Shown: positions 1 to 8,989, numbered from the stretch's first letter. The stretch is DNA of 64,000 nucleotides from Halalkalibacter alkalisediminis (GCF_028610705.1 NZ_JAQQWT010000005.1:1-64000), one strand, 5' to 3'. Notes: generated from the sequence alone by a model not told the origin. Numbers and translations: made by a program.

Positions 1-71
1 ACCAATTCCCATTTATGTATCCCCCTAATAAGTCATTCCCACTTATTGTAAAATAAGTTGTTTTTTAAGTA

Positions 72-88
72 AACTGCTCCGTTACTTT
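72..88. repeat. dispersed intergenic motif, copy 1
   Basis: On the minus strand this reads AAAGTAACGGAGCAGTT. Closely similar sequence recurs at 37731-37750 and 39507-39527, always between genes. The rest of 1-469 holds no convincing gene, only a short open stretch at 124-274 without a normal start codon. Confidence 0.4.
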
Positions 89-469
89 AAGTACAAAATT
101 TCACAATCTCTTCTAAACTTTAACCTAGATATCTAGGTATTGTTCAACAATATGGCCCGATTGTGGAACAACAAAACTATGAAATTAAAGCACCGGTTGA
201 AGAACAAAACTTAGAAAATCCTCTTTTTTCTCCGTCAATTCTTACCATTAAGGCTAATATTAAAAAGTTATCTTGAATTATTTTTAATGTTACTGCATAT
301 AGAAAGGATTGAGTTAAAAACCTTTCCAACAATGATGGAAAAATATCCCACAAAATAAACTGAAAAGAGTAAAATTAAAAAAGAGATAGATAAAAAAATT
401 AAATTATTATTTGTTTCACTTCTTGTAATACCAAAAAAGTACAGATTATAGATAATTGGAGGGAAAATC

Positions 470-1792
470 ATGTTTGAGAACGCGATAGTTATTGGAGGAA
501 GTATTGCTGGAAAACTAGTTGCTAAAGCCTTGTCCTCTTCCTTTCGACAAGTGATTATCTTGGAAGCAGGTCAAGAATGGAAAGAGAAAGTACCTAGAAA
601 AAGGGTCCCACAAAGCTATCATCCCCATGTCTTATTAAAAGGAGGAGAAGAAGCGATTGAGAAATTATTCCCACAGTTTATTGCTCAATTAATAGAAGAT
701 GGTAGTATTGTAAATAATTTTACTGGGGATTTGAAATGGCATCATTTTGGTTTCTGGAAACAACAATTTTCAGGAGAATTAATAATGGTTCAACAAAGTC
801 GACCTATGCTTGAGTGGCATTTACAAAAACGTATTGATCAAGTTCTCAATATTTCTACTAGATACGAAACAGTGGCAGAACAACTGCTAATAGACCGTCT
901 GCACAACAAATTGTCTGGAGTGCGAGTAAGATCCCTTAAAACAAGAACAGAAGAAGAACTTTATGCAAATCTGGTTGTTGATACCAGTGGATTTGGTTCA
1001 AAGAGTATAGACTGGTTGAAAACATATGATATAGAGGTTAAAGAGGAAAAGGTGTGGATTCAACTATTCTATGCTTCTAGATTATTTCGTCTAAAAAACC
1101 AAGAACATCCAGACTGGTGTAACATCCTTATTTCTCCAAGTTACCCTGACAATCCTTACGGGGCCTATATCCAAACAATTGAAGAGGATCGTTTCTCTGT
1201 GACTTTTAGTGGTTACGCCAATGAAAGCCCACCGCAAACGAATGAAGAATTTATTTCTTATGCCCAAAGATTACCCGTCCCTGATGTGCTTCATTTTCTT
1301 GAACAAGCAGAGCCTGTTACAGATATTAAAATACATAAGATTCCCTATCAAGTACGTCGGCGCTTTGACCTAGTAAGACATATCCCAGAAGGTTTTTTGG
1401 TAATTGGAGACGCTCATTGTCGCTTTGATCCTGTTTTCGGGCAAGGAATTTCTGTCGCTGCGATGGAAGCTTTAGAGTTACAAAGATGTCTTCAACAAGT
1501 TACGCACCTCGATAAAGGTTTTACTCAAACATATCATAAGAGAATTTCAAAGTTGATCGCAACCCCTTGGAACATGGCTATCACAGAATCATTTCGCCAT
1601 CCTAATATAAAAGGGAATAGGTCTCTTGGACAGCCGATTAAACAGTGGTACAGCAAAAGAGTATATCAACTTTCAGCTTTTGACCCGGAAATTTATATCC
1701 GCTTGGTTAGAGTGATGAATTTAATCCGTCCCCCTTTTCATCTCTTCCATCCTAAAGTATGGTTCAAAATATTCACCAGTCAGCAGAAGTAG
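470..1792 (+). CDS. FAD-dependent oxidoreductase (monooxygenase/geranylgeranyl reductase-like)
   Basis: Predicted flavoprotein of 440 residues. An N-terminal Rossmann dinucleotide-binding fold is shown by VIGGSIAGKLVAKAL (residues 7-21, a GxGxxG variant after a beta strand and followed by a helix). The second FAD motif, GDAHCRFDPVFGQGIS, lies near residue 313, as in p-hydroxybenzoate-hydroxylase-fold monooxygenases and tryptophan-halogenase relatives. The start is well set by TTGGAGGG eight bases before the ATG. No membrane segment is visible, so it is probably cytosolic. It stands alone: the upstream 460 bp hold no gene, and a hairpin follows. The substrate cannot be told; neighbours give no pathway. 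It could be a reductase of an isoprenoid or antibiotic. Family call is firm, exact activity is not. Confidence 0.85.
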   Translation: MFENAIVIGGSIAGKLVAKALSSSFRQVIILEAGQEWKEKVPRKRVPQSYHPHVLLKGGEEAIEKLFPQFIAQLIEDGSIVNNFTGDLKWHHFGFWKQQFSGELIMVQQSRPMLEWHLQKRIDQVLNISTRYETVAEQLLIDRLHNKLSGVRVRSLKTRTEEELYANLVVDTSGFGSKSIDWLKTYDIEVKEEKVWIQLFYASRLFRLKNQEHPDWCNILISPSYPDNPYGAYIQTIEEDRFSVTFSGYANESPPQTNEEFISYAQRLPVPDVLHFLEQAEPVTDIKIHKIPYQVRRRFDLVRHIPEGFLVIGDAHCRFDPVFGQGISVAAMEALELQRCLQQVTHLDKGFTQTYHKRISKLIATPWNMAITESFRHPNIKGNRSLGQPIKQWYSKRVYQLSAFDPEIYIRLVRVMNLIRPPFHLFHPKVWFKIFTSQQK

Positions 1793-1843
1793 ATTGTTTT
1801 TAGGGGAAGAATTTGTTAAAAAATAAACCTATTCTATAAATCA

Positions 1844-1880
1844 AACCTGTTTTTGAACAATCTTCATTCAAAAACAGGTT
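1844..1880 (+). terminator. hairpin downstream of the FAD oxidoreductase
   Basis: A perfect 14-bp inverted repeat (AACCTGTTTTTGAA and its complement) encloses a 9-nt loop. The T-rich tail is weak (CTGTTATTAATG), so termination efficiency is uncertain. The remaining 1881-2250 shows no gene; 2115-2129 repeats the sequence GCCCGATTGTTGAA that also appears at 154-169 with one difference. Confidence 0.6.
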
Positions 1881-2250
1881 CTGTTATTAATGTACAGTAA
1901 TGATCTGGACGATTATTTTAACCCAACAACATAGTTTTTCAATTTACTTTTTACATCTCTTGAAGACACTATGTTTAAAAAAGTCTATCAGCCTTCCTTA
2001 TCATAAAATAACAATTCTAATTCTCCCTATTAAGTAATATCAAAAAATGTCTCTTTTGCTTAACTTTAATCATTTCAGTTTTCCGGCATTTAAGCAATTG
2101 TTACTCTACAATCTAGCCCGATTGTTGAATAGAATGACTTGCATTTTTTAAACAACTTTATTATTTTTTTAATGACTTTATTGTTACTTAACAACAAGGG
2201 GCTTTCTCGCCTTTGTAATAGGCTGCCCCCTTAGTAAAACCCTTTGAAAT

Positions 2251-2276
2251 GCAAAAAGGACGCTTAAAAGCGTCCT
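2251..2276 (-). terminator. intrinsic terminator of the 99-residue-class hypothetical gene
   Basis: A 9-bp stem (AGGACGCTT/AAGCGTCCT) is followed on the minus strand by a run of five T. It lies about 35 bp after the stop codon of the minus-strand gene at 2311-2598. Confidence 0.8.
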
Positions 2277-2310
2277 CAGTATCGAATAAAATTATTTTTT
2301 ACTATCTATT

Positions 2311-2598
2311 TTAGAAAACAGTACTAATCTGAATTTTATTTTGCTTAAATAAATTCGCTAAAGTGACCTCTTCTATTTTGACAGATTCTATCAAAGATAT
2401 ATGATCATTACTAAAATACTCGCTTAATTTTATGTCACCTTTCCATACAGCTCTTCCTTCTAACGAATTAGAAATAAAATATTCTTTTCCCTTATAAGTA
2501 AATTCAATCTCTCTTCCTTGTTCCAAATAAAACAATAGATGCTGATAACTAATGTTTTTGCCAGCAGGAACATCTTCAACGTTTGTTTGATCATTCAT
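2311..2598 (-). CDS. small hypothetical protein
   Basis: A 95-residue soluble protein with no signal peptide or membrane segment. The conserved-looking core is YLEQGREIEFTYKGKEYF followed by a Trp-containing segment and KLSEYF, a pattern I associate with a widespread family of small uncharacterised Firmicutes proteins. An in-frame GTG exists 12 bp upstream, but AGGTG sits about ten bases before the ATG chosen here (MNDQTN start), so the ATG is preferred. It is a single-gene unit with its own terminator. No function can be assigned. Low Gly/Pro content and alternating charged/hydrophobic residues suggest a compact beta-rich fold, which is inference only. Confidence 0.7.
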   Translation of the reverse strand: MNDQTNVEDVPAGKNISYQHLLFYLEQGREIEFTYKGKEYFISNSLEGRAVWKGDIKLSEYFSNDHISLIESVKIEEVTLANLFKQNKIQISTVF

Positions 2599-3024
2599 TT
2601 TAGAAATCACCTCACTTAATGTCCACTTCTTACTCCACTAGTCCAAGTATGCCTATGTGGAAATTTTAAATTTCCAGCATGGTGAAAATCAATATCTAAG
2701 TCAGCTTTTCCATTTTATCATAATATCTTCTTTGTTTTACTCCCTACTATCTTTTAAGTTTTTTGAGGACAAAGCTTTTCCGGTGGTAGGTAAAGATGAT
2801 TTTGTTGATGTTGATTGCGTTTCTGTTTTGTACTCTAAACCGGACCCGTTAATTTGATTTAGTTGTGTTTTTTTACTTTTTTTCGAATGTTGATTTTGAT
2901 CCTAATGGAATGAACATACCATTAGACTCATTTATTCATACGAGGGAAATATGGGTTGAATTTTAATAGCAACCGAGAATAATTACAATTTCATTTACAA
3001 AGGATATTACCTAGGTGATTGATT

Positions 3025-3466
3025 ATGTGGTTGAATCTATACGGTGGGTTTATCGCACCTTGCTTTTTCGGATTATGGTTATTTAAAAGAGATAAAAAAC
3101 TTGTTTTTAAGAATCGTCCCTTTTGTGTGGATTTTAGCAAGTATTATTAACTTATGGGGAGATTACAAAAATTTTTGGGTATTGAAACCTAAACTAAAAA
3201 AGAGACAATATCTTACTACAATGCCTTTAAGTTTTGGATTATATCCAGCTTTAGGTGCTATCATGATTTACTTAATTAGAATCACAGAGAAAAAGGCCCC
3301 TTTTTGGATTTTAACTTTTTCTTGTTTAACCACCTTTGCTGAATCTTTTTGTTTAATTTTTGGAAAAGCAAAATATGGGAATGGTTGGAATACCTTAAAA
3401 ACATTTTTTTCATATCTAGTGCCGTATTATTTAGTTTATCGGTATTATAAGTTAGTTTACAAATAA
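3025..3466 (+). pseudogene. CBO0543-family membrane protein, single-base frameshift
   Basis: An ATG at 3025 with AGGTG seven bases upstream opens a frame reading MWLNLYGGFIAPCFFGLW, a typical N-terminus of CBO0543-family multi-pass membrane proteins found in Bacillus. That frame stops soon after, but removing one T from the run at 3104-3108 joins it smoothly to the frame covering 3109-3466 (KKLVLRIVPFVWILASIINL...), giving a protein of about 147 residues with four or five membrane segments ending in YRYYKLVYK. So the gene is either a recent pseudogene or carries a sequencing error in a homopolymer. Function of the family is unknown. It is followed by a second short membrane ORF at 3535, a pairing commonly seen for this family. 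Confidence 0.7.
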
Positions 3467-3534
3467 CCATTAATTGACCTTAAATAAATAAAAAAGCAGG
3501 GGAATTTCTATGAAAAAGGGAATTTACATTTAAT

Positions 3535-3681
3535 ATGTCTTTGAAAAATCAGTGGTTCATTAATATTACAATGGTTTTACTTTCATGGTTATCCTTATCT
3601 TTTTTTGGGTGGCGTAACATCAAACGATTTCTCCCTGCATCGATGCTTGTTGTTTTTTTGGAAGCGACTAAAAATGAATAG
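3535..3681 (+). pseudogene. short CBO0543-neighbour-type membrane protein, probably truncated
   Basis: This frame encodes 48 residues: MSLKNQWFINITMVLLSWLS, then SLSFFGWRNIKRFLPAS and a second hydrophobic stretch, ending KNE. The layout (one helix, a basic WRNIKRFLPAS loop, start of a second helix) resembles the N-terminal part of proteins often encoded next to CBO0543-type genes, which are normally longer, so this copy seems cut short. The Shine-Dalgarno (AAGGGA about 15 bases upstream) is poor. A hairpin with GCCAAAAAACC arms begins at the stop codon. Kept as a low-confidence remnant. Confidence 0.4.
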
Positions 3682-3725
3682 GCCAAAAAACCATCCGTTT
3701 TACTCTTACTGGAAGGTTTTTTGGC
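3682..3725. terminator. hairpin after the CBO0543-type genes
   Basis: Perfect 11-bp arms (GCCAAAAAACC / GGTTTTTTGGC) flank a 22-nt loop. The T-run lies within the 3' arm. It may end transcription of the 3025-3681 pair, and in the other direction of the rpiR-like gene. Confidence 0.5.
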
Positions 3726-3815
3726 ATGTAGGTTGTTATTGTTTTAAAGAGGCAGCTTATCCGTATGGTTATAGTAAATAAAAGATGTTATACCAACACA
3801 TACAGATTATCCAAG

Positions 3816-4565
3816 TCAATCATTCTTTCTACTCTTTTCATATACCATTCGTGCCATTTCCTCTAATATAAAAATAACTGGAATTTGCGTGGTAATATTC
3901 GATTTGTCAAAAAATTCTTCTGTCACATAATAGGATACATTTTTATCAGAAATTTTGGCGATTGTGGACTGCCCGTTGTTTGTAATACTTAAAATCTTAC
4001 TGCTATTTTCTTTTAACTTGTGAATGTGAGATATGGTAAACTCATTTTCTCCGGAAACGGATAGAGCAATCGTAATGCTATTGTTTAAGTTGGCGTGAAT
4101 AGGCATATACCAATCTTTTAAATATGTAGAGAACTTACCTAAGCTCGAGAAGTATCTAGCACCGTATTCTGCAAGAATACCTGAACTGCCGATTCCGACA
4201 AAAAATACATGATTTGCTTTAGAAATGGCTTCTGCAGCATCCTCTAGCTTAGAAGTGAATTTCTCATTTTGAGTGCGCTCAAAAAACTCCGCTAATACAT
4301 GTTGGCCGCTTTTAATCGTTATGTCACTCTTTTCATCAAGTAAAAGCTTCAGTTTCACTTTAAACTCCGAAAAACCTTCGCAATTTAATTTCCTGCAGAA
4401 ACGCATGATCGTGGAAGTGGAAACATGAGTTTCATCAGCTAGATCGCGTATGCGCATATAAACGACTTTTTCTTTATTTTGCATGATGTATTTATAAAGC
4501 AGCATCTCAAGTTCATTGAATGTTGCAATGATCTCATTCGTAAACAAAGGCTTTTCCCCCTTCAT
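3816..4565 (-). CDS. RpiR/MurR-family transcriptional regulator (HTH + SIS)
   Basis: About 249 residues. The N-terminal HTH_6 domain contains RIRDLADETHVSTSTIMRFC, the characteristic recognition-helix pattern of RpiR regulators. The C-terminal SIS domain, which binds phosphosugars, has FFVGIGSSGILAEYGARYF and later ITIALSVSGENEFT. Several starts are in frame (TTG 4598, ATG 4586, ATG 4565); I chose ATG 4565 because AAAAGGATG lies at normal spacing, whereas the TATAAT about 20 bp upstream looks like a -10 box overlapping the longer version. It is divergent from the GH4 6-phospho-beta-glucosidase at 4739, so it probably senses a 6-phospho-beta-glucoside or related phosphosugar and controls that gene (inference from position). 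Confidence 0.88.
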   Translation of the reverse strand: MKGEKPLFTNEIIATFNELEMLLYKYIMQNKEKVVYMRIRDLADETHVSTSTIMRFCRKLNCEGFSEFKVKLKLLLDEKSDITIKSGQHVLAEFFERTQNEKFTSKLEDAAEAISKANHVFFVGIGSSGILAEYGARYFSSLGKFSTYLKDWYMPIHANLNNSITIALSVSGENEFTISHIHKLKENSSKILSITNNGQSTIAKISDKNVSYYVTEEFFDKSNITTQIPVIFILEEMARMVYEKSRKND

Positions 4566-4651
4566 GTGATCTTTCATCCTTTTATTATTATACTCCAAAA
4601 GAGAAACACAGTGTTATTTTCATGGAACAAATGCCTTTCGGTGAAAAACAA

Positions 4652-4665
4652 ATCTAACGCTTCCA
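4652..4665 (-). promoter_or_regulatory. cre-like site between rpiR and GH4 genes
   Basis: TGGAAGCGTTAGAT on the minus strand matches the CcpA consensus TGWAARCGYTWNCW at 12 of 14 positions. Its place in the divergent intergenic region fits carbon catabolite repression of beta-glucoside use, but two mismatches make it tentative. Confidence 0.4.
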
Positions 4666-4738
4666 AAACTATATCGATTTCCCTTTTTCTCCTCTAGAAT
4701 AAGTTTTGTAAATTCATTATTTTTTAGGAGGATGATTT

Positions 4739-6067
4739 ATGGGTAAAGGAATTAAGATCGTAACGATTGGCGGAGGTTCAAGTTATACTCCAGAATTAGT
4801 AGAAGGCTTTATTAAAAGATATGATGAACTGCCTGTAAGGGAATTATGGTTGGTTGATATAGAAGCAGGTAAAGAAAAATTAGAAATCGTTGGGAGCCTT
4901 GCAAAAAGAATGATTGAAAAGGCAGGACTCGCAATCAAGGTTCATCTAACACTAGATAGAAAAGTGGCATTGAAGGATGCAGATTTTGTTACGACACAAT
5001 TTCGCGTAGGGTTACTTGATGCTCGTGCTAAAGATGAAAGAATTCCTTTAAGTCATGGGGTATTAGGTCAAGAAACAAATGGACCTGGTGGACTTTTTAA
5101 GGGATTGCGTACGATTCCAGTCATTTTGGACATTGTAAAAGATATGAAAGAACTATGTCCAGATGCTTGGTTGATCAACTTTACAAACCCTGCTGGTATG
5201 GTGACCGAAGCTGTTCTTCGCTATACGGACCATAGGAAAATCGTTGGTTTATGTAATGTTCCGATCGGAATTGAGATGGGAGTGGCAAAGCTATTGGATG
5301 TCGACCATTCTCGTATTCGGATTGATTTCGCGGGTTTAAATCATATGGTATATGGATTAGATGTGTATCTAGACGGGGTTAGTGTGAAAGATAGAGTCAT
5401 AGAACTGTTATCCATTCCAGAGAACAGCAGCTTTGTTCGAAACGTAGAAGGGCAAGGTTGGGAGCCAGAGTTTATTCGTGCATTAAATGTCCTAACTTGT
5501 CCATATCACCTTTACTATTATAAAAGGGATGAAATGCTAGAAAAAGAATTGAAAAACTTTAAAGAGGGCACAACGAGAGCGGAAGTCGTGAAGAAATTGG
5601 AAGAGGAATTATTCGAGCTGTACAAAGATCCTACCTTATCAATCAAACCACCTCAGTTAGAGGAACGAGGCGGAGCGTATTACAGTGATGCAGCGGTTCG
5701 TTTAATTTCATCCATTTATAACGATAAACGGGATATTCAGCCCGTTAACACAATGAATAATGGAGCAATCGCTAGTATTCCATATGAGTCTGCTGTAGAA
5801 GTAAGTTGTGTCATCACGAAGGAAGGTCCAAAACCAATCATAAATGGAGATTTACCAGTTCCTGTTAGAGGGCTAGTCCAACAAATTAAGTCTTTTGAAC
5901 GGGTAGGCGCTGAGGCAGCCGTTACAGGAAATTACGATACAGCTTTACTTGCCATGACCATAAATCCGCTAGTTCCTTCTGATAAAGTGGGTAAAGCGAT
6001 TTTGGATGAAATGCTAGAAGCACATAAAGAGCATTTACCACAGTTTTTCCAAACAGTAGACGTGTAA
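4739..6067 (+). CDS. licH: 6-phospho-beta-glucosidase, GH family 4
   Basis: A 442-residue cytosolic enzyme that hydrolyses 6-phospho-beta-glucosides made by PTS import of cellobiose or lichenan fragments. GH4 enzymes use NAD+ and a divalent metal by an oxidation/elimination mechanism. The N-terminal Rossmann motif is IVTIGGGSSYTPELVEGF (residues 8-25). Metal and substrate residues expected in the family are present: NFTNPAG, VGLCNVPIG (Cys ligand) and FAGLNHMVYG (His ligand), with RGGAYYSDAAVRLI later. Length is typical. AGGAGGATGATTT places the start. No PTS genes lie in the window, so the transporter must be elsewhere. Divergent RpiR regulator and a cre-like site suggest dual control. The symbol follows B. 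subtilis LicH by resemblance; celF-type naming is equally possible. Confidence 0.9.
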   Translation: MGKGIKIVTIGGGSSYTPELVEGFIKRYDELPVRELWLVDIEAGKEKLEIVGSLAKRMIEKAGLAIKVHLTLDRKVALKDADFVTTQFRVGLLDARAKDERIPLSHGVLGQETNGPGGLFKGLRTIPVILDIVKDMKELCPDAWLINFTNPAGMVTEAVLRYTDHRKIVGLCNVPIGIEMGVAKLLDVDHSRIRIDFAGLNHMVYGLDVYLDGVSVKDRVIELLSIPENSSFVRNVEGQGWEPEFIRALNVLTCPYHLYYYKRDEMLEKELKNFKEGTTRAEVVKKLEEELFELYKDPTLSIKPPQLEERGGAYYSDAAVRLISSIYNDKRDIQPVNTMNNGAIASIPYESAVEVSCVITKEGPKPIINGDLPVPVRGLVQQIKSFERVGAEAAVTGNYDTALLAMTINPLVPSDKVGKAILDEMLEAHKEHLPQFFQTVDV

Positions 6068-6080
6068 TTTAGATTGTTTA

Positions 6081-6118
6081 AGGGGTAGAAATAAAATTTC
6101 TACTCCTCTTTTTATTTC
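6081..6118 (+). terminator. terminator of the GH4 gene
   Basis: A 12-bp stem starting AGGGGTAGAAAT with one G-U-type pair and a 3-nt loop is followed by CTTTTTATTTCTT. Between here and 6340 no gene is visible. Confidence 0.85.
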
Positions 6119-6338
6119 TTACTATATGTCTTTAGAGCATAAAAGAATACCTAAGCCCCTATCAGTGTGAAAAAATAAAAAAAGGTTGTTGTGACTAGAA
6201 ATAATATAGCTGTCTTCACTCCAACTGTTTGAAAATTGGGCAATAAGTAATCTTAACCCGATAACGACAAGATGAATTTACTTTTATGTGCTACATTAAA
6301 TCTAACGAGGCACCTCAAACTTGAATGTTCAAGTTTTA

Positions 6339-6611
6339 AAGTAGCTAAACCTCCTTTTACCCACCTCAAAATCCTCCTCACCTAATTTTCAAGTACCTAA
6401 AACCCCTTTTACCTACCTCAAAATCCTCCTCACCTAATTTTCAAGTACCTAAAACTCCTTTTACCCACCTCAAAATCCTCCTCACCTAATTTTCAAGTAC
6501 CTAAAACCCCTTTTACCCACCTCAAAATCCTCCTCTCCTAATTTTCAAGTACCTAAAACCCCTTTTACCCACCTCAAAATCCTCCTCACCTAATTTTCAA
6601 GTACCTAAAAC
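6339..6611. repeat. tandem array of 52-bp repeats (5 units)
   Basis: Units begin at 6361, 6413, 6465, 6517 and 6569, an exact 52-bp spacing, with a partial leading copy from about 6339. Each unit contains CCACCTCAAAATCCTCCT and then TCAAGTACCTAAAACCCC. Units differ at only a few bases (for example CTCACC/CTCTCC, CCCC/CTCC). No open frame runs through all units because 52 is not a multiple of three. The segment GTACCTAAAACCCCTTTTA is close to GTACCTAAAGCCTCGTTTA in the second 52-bp array at 45231-45646, so both belong to one repeat family. Confidence 0.92.
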
Positions 6612-6688
6612 GAATTCTAATAAAGGATGTTTTTCTGTTTTATTAAATTGTACCTCTCAATCGTACCCGTTCCCCTAACATGTCCCTC

Positions 6689-7807
6689 TTATGGAGTGAG
6701 ATACCTTAAAGTATGCTCCCTCACTTCAGCAAACGTACTTCCTGATATCGCTGTTCGATCTGCCTCCTCGAATGGATAGACCACATATCCGTTTTCCTCT
6801 CGAATGACAAGGGTTGGCTCAATGTTTGGAGAATGGATATGGAGTTCTCCATTCGCTGTTTTGGTCACTTGAATGGTTGCCACACCGCCTATATCGGTGT
6901 AATCGTATGTTTGTCCAGATAAAAAGTTCCCTAAGGAGTAAAAAACGGTCGTTTCATGCCCTGAGTCTTGGTGGATGACATCGATCGGCTGCAGGACGTG
7001 GGGATGATGGCCAAAAATGATATCAACCCCCGCTTTTGATAACTGCTGAGCTAGCTTGCGTTGCTGTTCATTGGGTTCGCGCTCATACTCTGCTCCCCAA
7101 TGCATATGAACGACCATCACATCGACTTGGCTACGCAGTCGTTTTACATCTTCTTCTATTCTTTCTGGATCAATGAGAGCGACGACATCTTGATGCCCAT
7201 CAGGAATTGGAATGCCATTGGTGCCATATGTATAAGCCAAGACTCCGATTTTCACATCTTCAATCTCAACCATTCGGTCTCTATCTCGGTCCTCTGCATC
7301 TCGGTACACACCTACATAGTCCATTCCTATATCGTCATAAAAGGTAAGGGCACGTTCAATCGCCTTCACCCCACGATCAAGCGTATGATTATTCGCTCCA
7401 ATCACCATTTGCACACCTAGCGATTGTAGGTTACTCACTATTTCTTGCGGACTATTAAAGGAAGGATAGGTGGATAACCCAATCTCCACTCCTCCAGGCA
7501 TCGATTCTTGATTCGCCATGAGGAAATCAGGCGCTTTTAACAGTGGTTCAACCCCTGATAACATCGGTAAAAAATCATATCCATTTTCCGTCTCGGCTAA
7601 CTCATAAACTCGTTCATGAAGCAAGATGTCGCCAATGGCCCCGAGAGTGATCGTCACTTCTTTTTCGTCTTCCTCGTTTACTTCTTCTTCCGTCCCAACG
7701 AGGAGCGATTCATGTTCTAGATCTGGTTCATTTTGATCAGAGGCTGCTTGTCCACATGCACCTAAGTTCAGCATCGCAACGAAACAGATTAACCAGACTA
7801 CGTTCAT
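6689..7807 (-). CDS. CapA-family lipoprotein (metallophosphatase-like), copy 1
   Basis: A 372-residue protein with a lipoprotein signal, MNVVWLICFVAMLNLGAC (lipobox LGAC, Cys18), then an acidic linker and a CapA/PGA_cap domain. Family motifs are GAIGDILLHERVYE (near residue 57), ANQESMPGGV, GANNHTLDRG, HMHWGAEY and FGHHPHVLQP, which form the calcineurin-like metal site. CapA/PgsA proteins take part in poly-gamma-glutamate or capsule assembly, but here there are no capB/capC genes, so a capsule role is not established. GGGAAGTG eleven bases upstream supports the start. It has a close paralogue at 14389-15495, about two-thirds identical by eye. Expected at the outer face of the membrane. Confidence 0.88.
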   Translation of the reverse strand: MNVVWLICFVAMLNLGACGQAASDQNEPDLEHESLLVGTEEEVNEEDEKEVTITLGAIGDILLHERVYELAETENGYDFLPMLSGVEPLLKAPDFLMANQESMPGGVEIGLSTYPSFNSPQEIVSNLQSLGVQMVIGANNHTLDRGVKAIERALTFYDDIGMDYVGVYRDAEDRDRDRMVEIEDVKIGVLAYTYGTNGIPIPDGHQDVVALIDPERIEEDVKRLRSQVDVMVVHMHWGAEYEREPNEQQRKLAQQLSKAGVDIIFGHHPHVLQPIDVIHQDSGHETTVFYSLGNFLSGQTYDYTDIGGVATIQVTKTANGELHIHSPNIEPTLVIREENGYVVYPFEEADRTAISGSTFAEVREHTLRYLTP

Positions 7808-7894
7808 AGGTTCACTTCCCTATCTATGACTTTCGTTTAGTATAGGAGGAAATAAATGTTTATATACAACAGACACCTCTTTCCCCTTTTAGCA

Positions 7895-7925
7895 TAAAAA
7901 AACGCTAGGAGAGGCTCCCAGCGTT
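7895..7925 (-). terminator. terminator between acidic lipoprotein and CapA copy 1
   Basis: The stem AACGCT-GGGAG / CTCC-AGCGTT is followed on the minus strand by seven T. It ends transcription of the gene at 7941-8807, so CapA copy 1 probably has its own promoter. Confidence 0.85.
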
Positions 7926-7940
7926 ATCATGACATCTTAT

Positions 7941-8807
7941 TTAGTATGTGCCAATTTCCGTATACTCATTTTCAAGTAGATCTAGCTCATAGACGGTTCC
8001 CGTGGCCGGATCAACCGAATACCATCCTAATGTCACGGTAGCATGTTCATTAAAGACATAGACTTGAACGATAAAGGATTCTTCCTTTTCTAGCATGGTT
8101 ACATGGTCCTCTAGCTGATTTGATCCATCAAAGACTACATTGATTTCTGGATCGTGTAATTTCGTTACATGGCGCACCGCGGTCTCTGCACCGCTTGGAG
8201 ATAGATATTTTTCAATGTCTATAATCTTCCATTTGTTCTCTTCCACAGCTAAAGAATATTGATACAGATCATTCTTTTCCTCATTGATTTCTGGTTGAGC
8301 AAAGACCGTCATCTCTTCTTCAGAATGAATCAACACTTGGTTTGGTGGAAGGTCTTGTCGTGCTAAAGGAAACTCATGACGAGGCTCATAGAAACGGCCT
8401 GGCTTCTCATAAATTCCTTTAAATTTCCCCTCAATCATACTCAGCGCATAAACGTCTGTAAGCTGACTAGCGATCTCTTCAAAAGAATTGGAAAAGCTTA
8501 GCTCCTCTTCACCCATTTCAAAGCTGCTCGATAAAACGTCTACTGCCTTTTGTTCAACATCCATAATAAATTGAACGGCTTCTTCCTCAGAAAGCACAGT
8601 TGCTTCTTCCACTACTTCCTCTACCGTTTCTTCTACTTGTTCATCCGTTTCTTTATCTTCAGGTTCCGGATTCGTCTCTTCTTCCACTTGTTCTTCAACC
8701 TGGTCAAAAGCTGGGTCCTCTATGGCTTCTTCTACTACGTCTTCACTCATACAAGCTGATAATACCAATAACCCGCTCAGGCAAAGGATCATTCCTATCT
8801 TCTTCAT
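7941..8807 (-). CDS. acidic secreted lipoprotein of unknown function
   Basis: About 288 residues. The signal MKKIGMILCLSGLLVLSAC ends in an LSAC lipobox. Residues 20-75 are a very acidic, low-complexity linker rich in Glu and Val (EEQVEEETNPEPEDKETDEQ), as often seen in alkaliphile surface proteins. The remaining ~210 residues are globular, with a tryptophan-containing NKWKIIDIEKYL and LGWYSVDPATGTVYELDLL, the latter resembling PepSY/NTF2-like secreted domains, though I cannot name a family. The start MKK at 8807 is chosen over an upstream ATG and a further upstream frame because GGGAGG lies directly before it. No operon partner. Function unknown. Confidence 0.72.
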   Translation of the reverse strand: MKKIGMILCLSGLLVLSACMSEDVVEEAIEDPAFDQVEEQVEEETNPEPEDKETDEQVEETVEEVVEEATVLSEEEAVQFIMDVEQKAVDVLSSSFEMGEEELSFSNSFEEIASQLTDVYALSMIEGKFKGIYEKPGRFYEPRHEFPLARQDLPPNQVLIHSEEEMTVFAQPEINEEKNDLYQYSLAVEENKWKIIDIEKYLSPSGAETAVRHVTKLHDPEINVVFDGSNQLEDHVTMLEKEESFIVQVYVFNEHATVTLGWYSVDPATGTVYELDLLENEYTEIGTY

Positions 8808-8989
8808 CATTACCTCCCTTTTAACTCTCATCCTATGAAACTAGTATAACGTATTTCTTCATCTTAAACGAATGTTTGTGCTAATCTGATTTCTGACCTG
8901 ATGTAACCTTTACAATTTATTACAATTCATTCATCCTGCCTTAACAATGCACGAGTATGATGAAAGGAGTCACATTAAAGGAGGCTTAT

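Noticed and set aside
124-274. Open frame reading QQYGPIVEQQNYEIKAPVEE
   Set aside because: Looks protein-like but has no usable start codon and no family match; could be a gene relic or chance.
268-471. Minus-strand 67-residue hydrophobic ORF antisense to the FAD oxidoreductase leader
   Set aside because: No ribosome binding site; its start codon is the complement of the real gene's start region, and AT-rich DNA easily gives hydrophobic frames.
2779-2793. LPTTG-like sorting motif on the minus strand
   Set aside because: No hydrophobic segment or basic tail follows and the frame lacks a start codon.
2657-2857. Plus-strand 66-residue ORF
   Set aside because: No Shine-Dalgarno and no recognisable family.
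8550-8824. Plus-strand ORFs over the acidic lipoprotein gene
   Set aside because: Antisense shadows of the Glu-rich linker; no ribosome sites.
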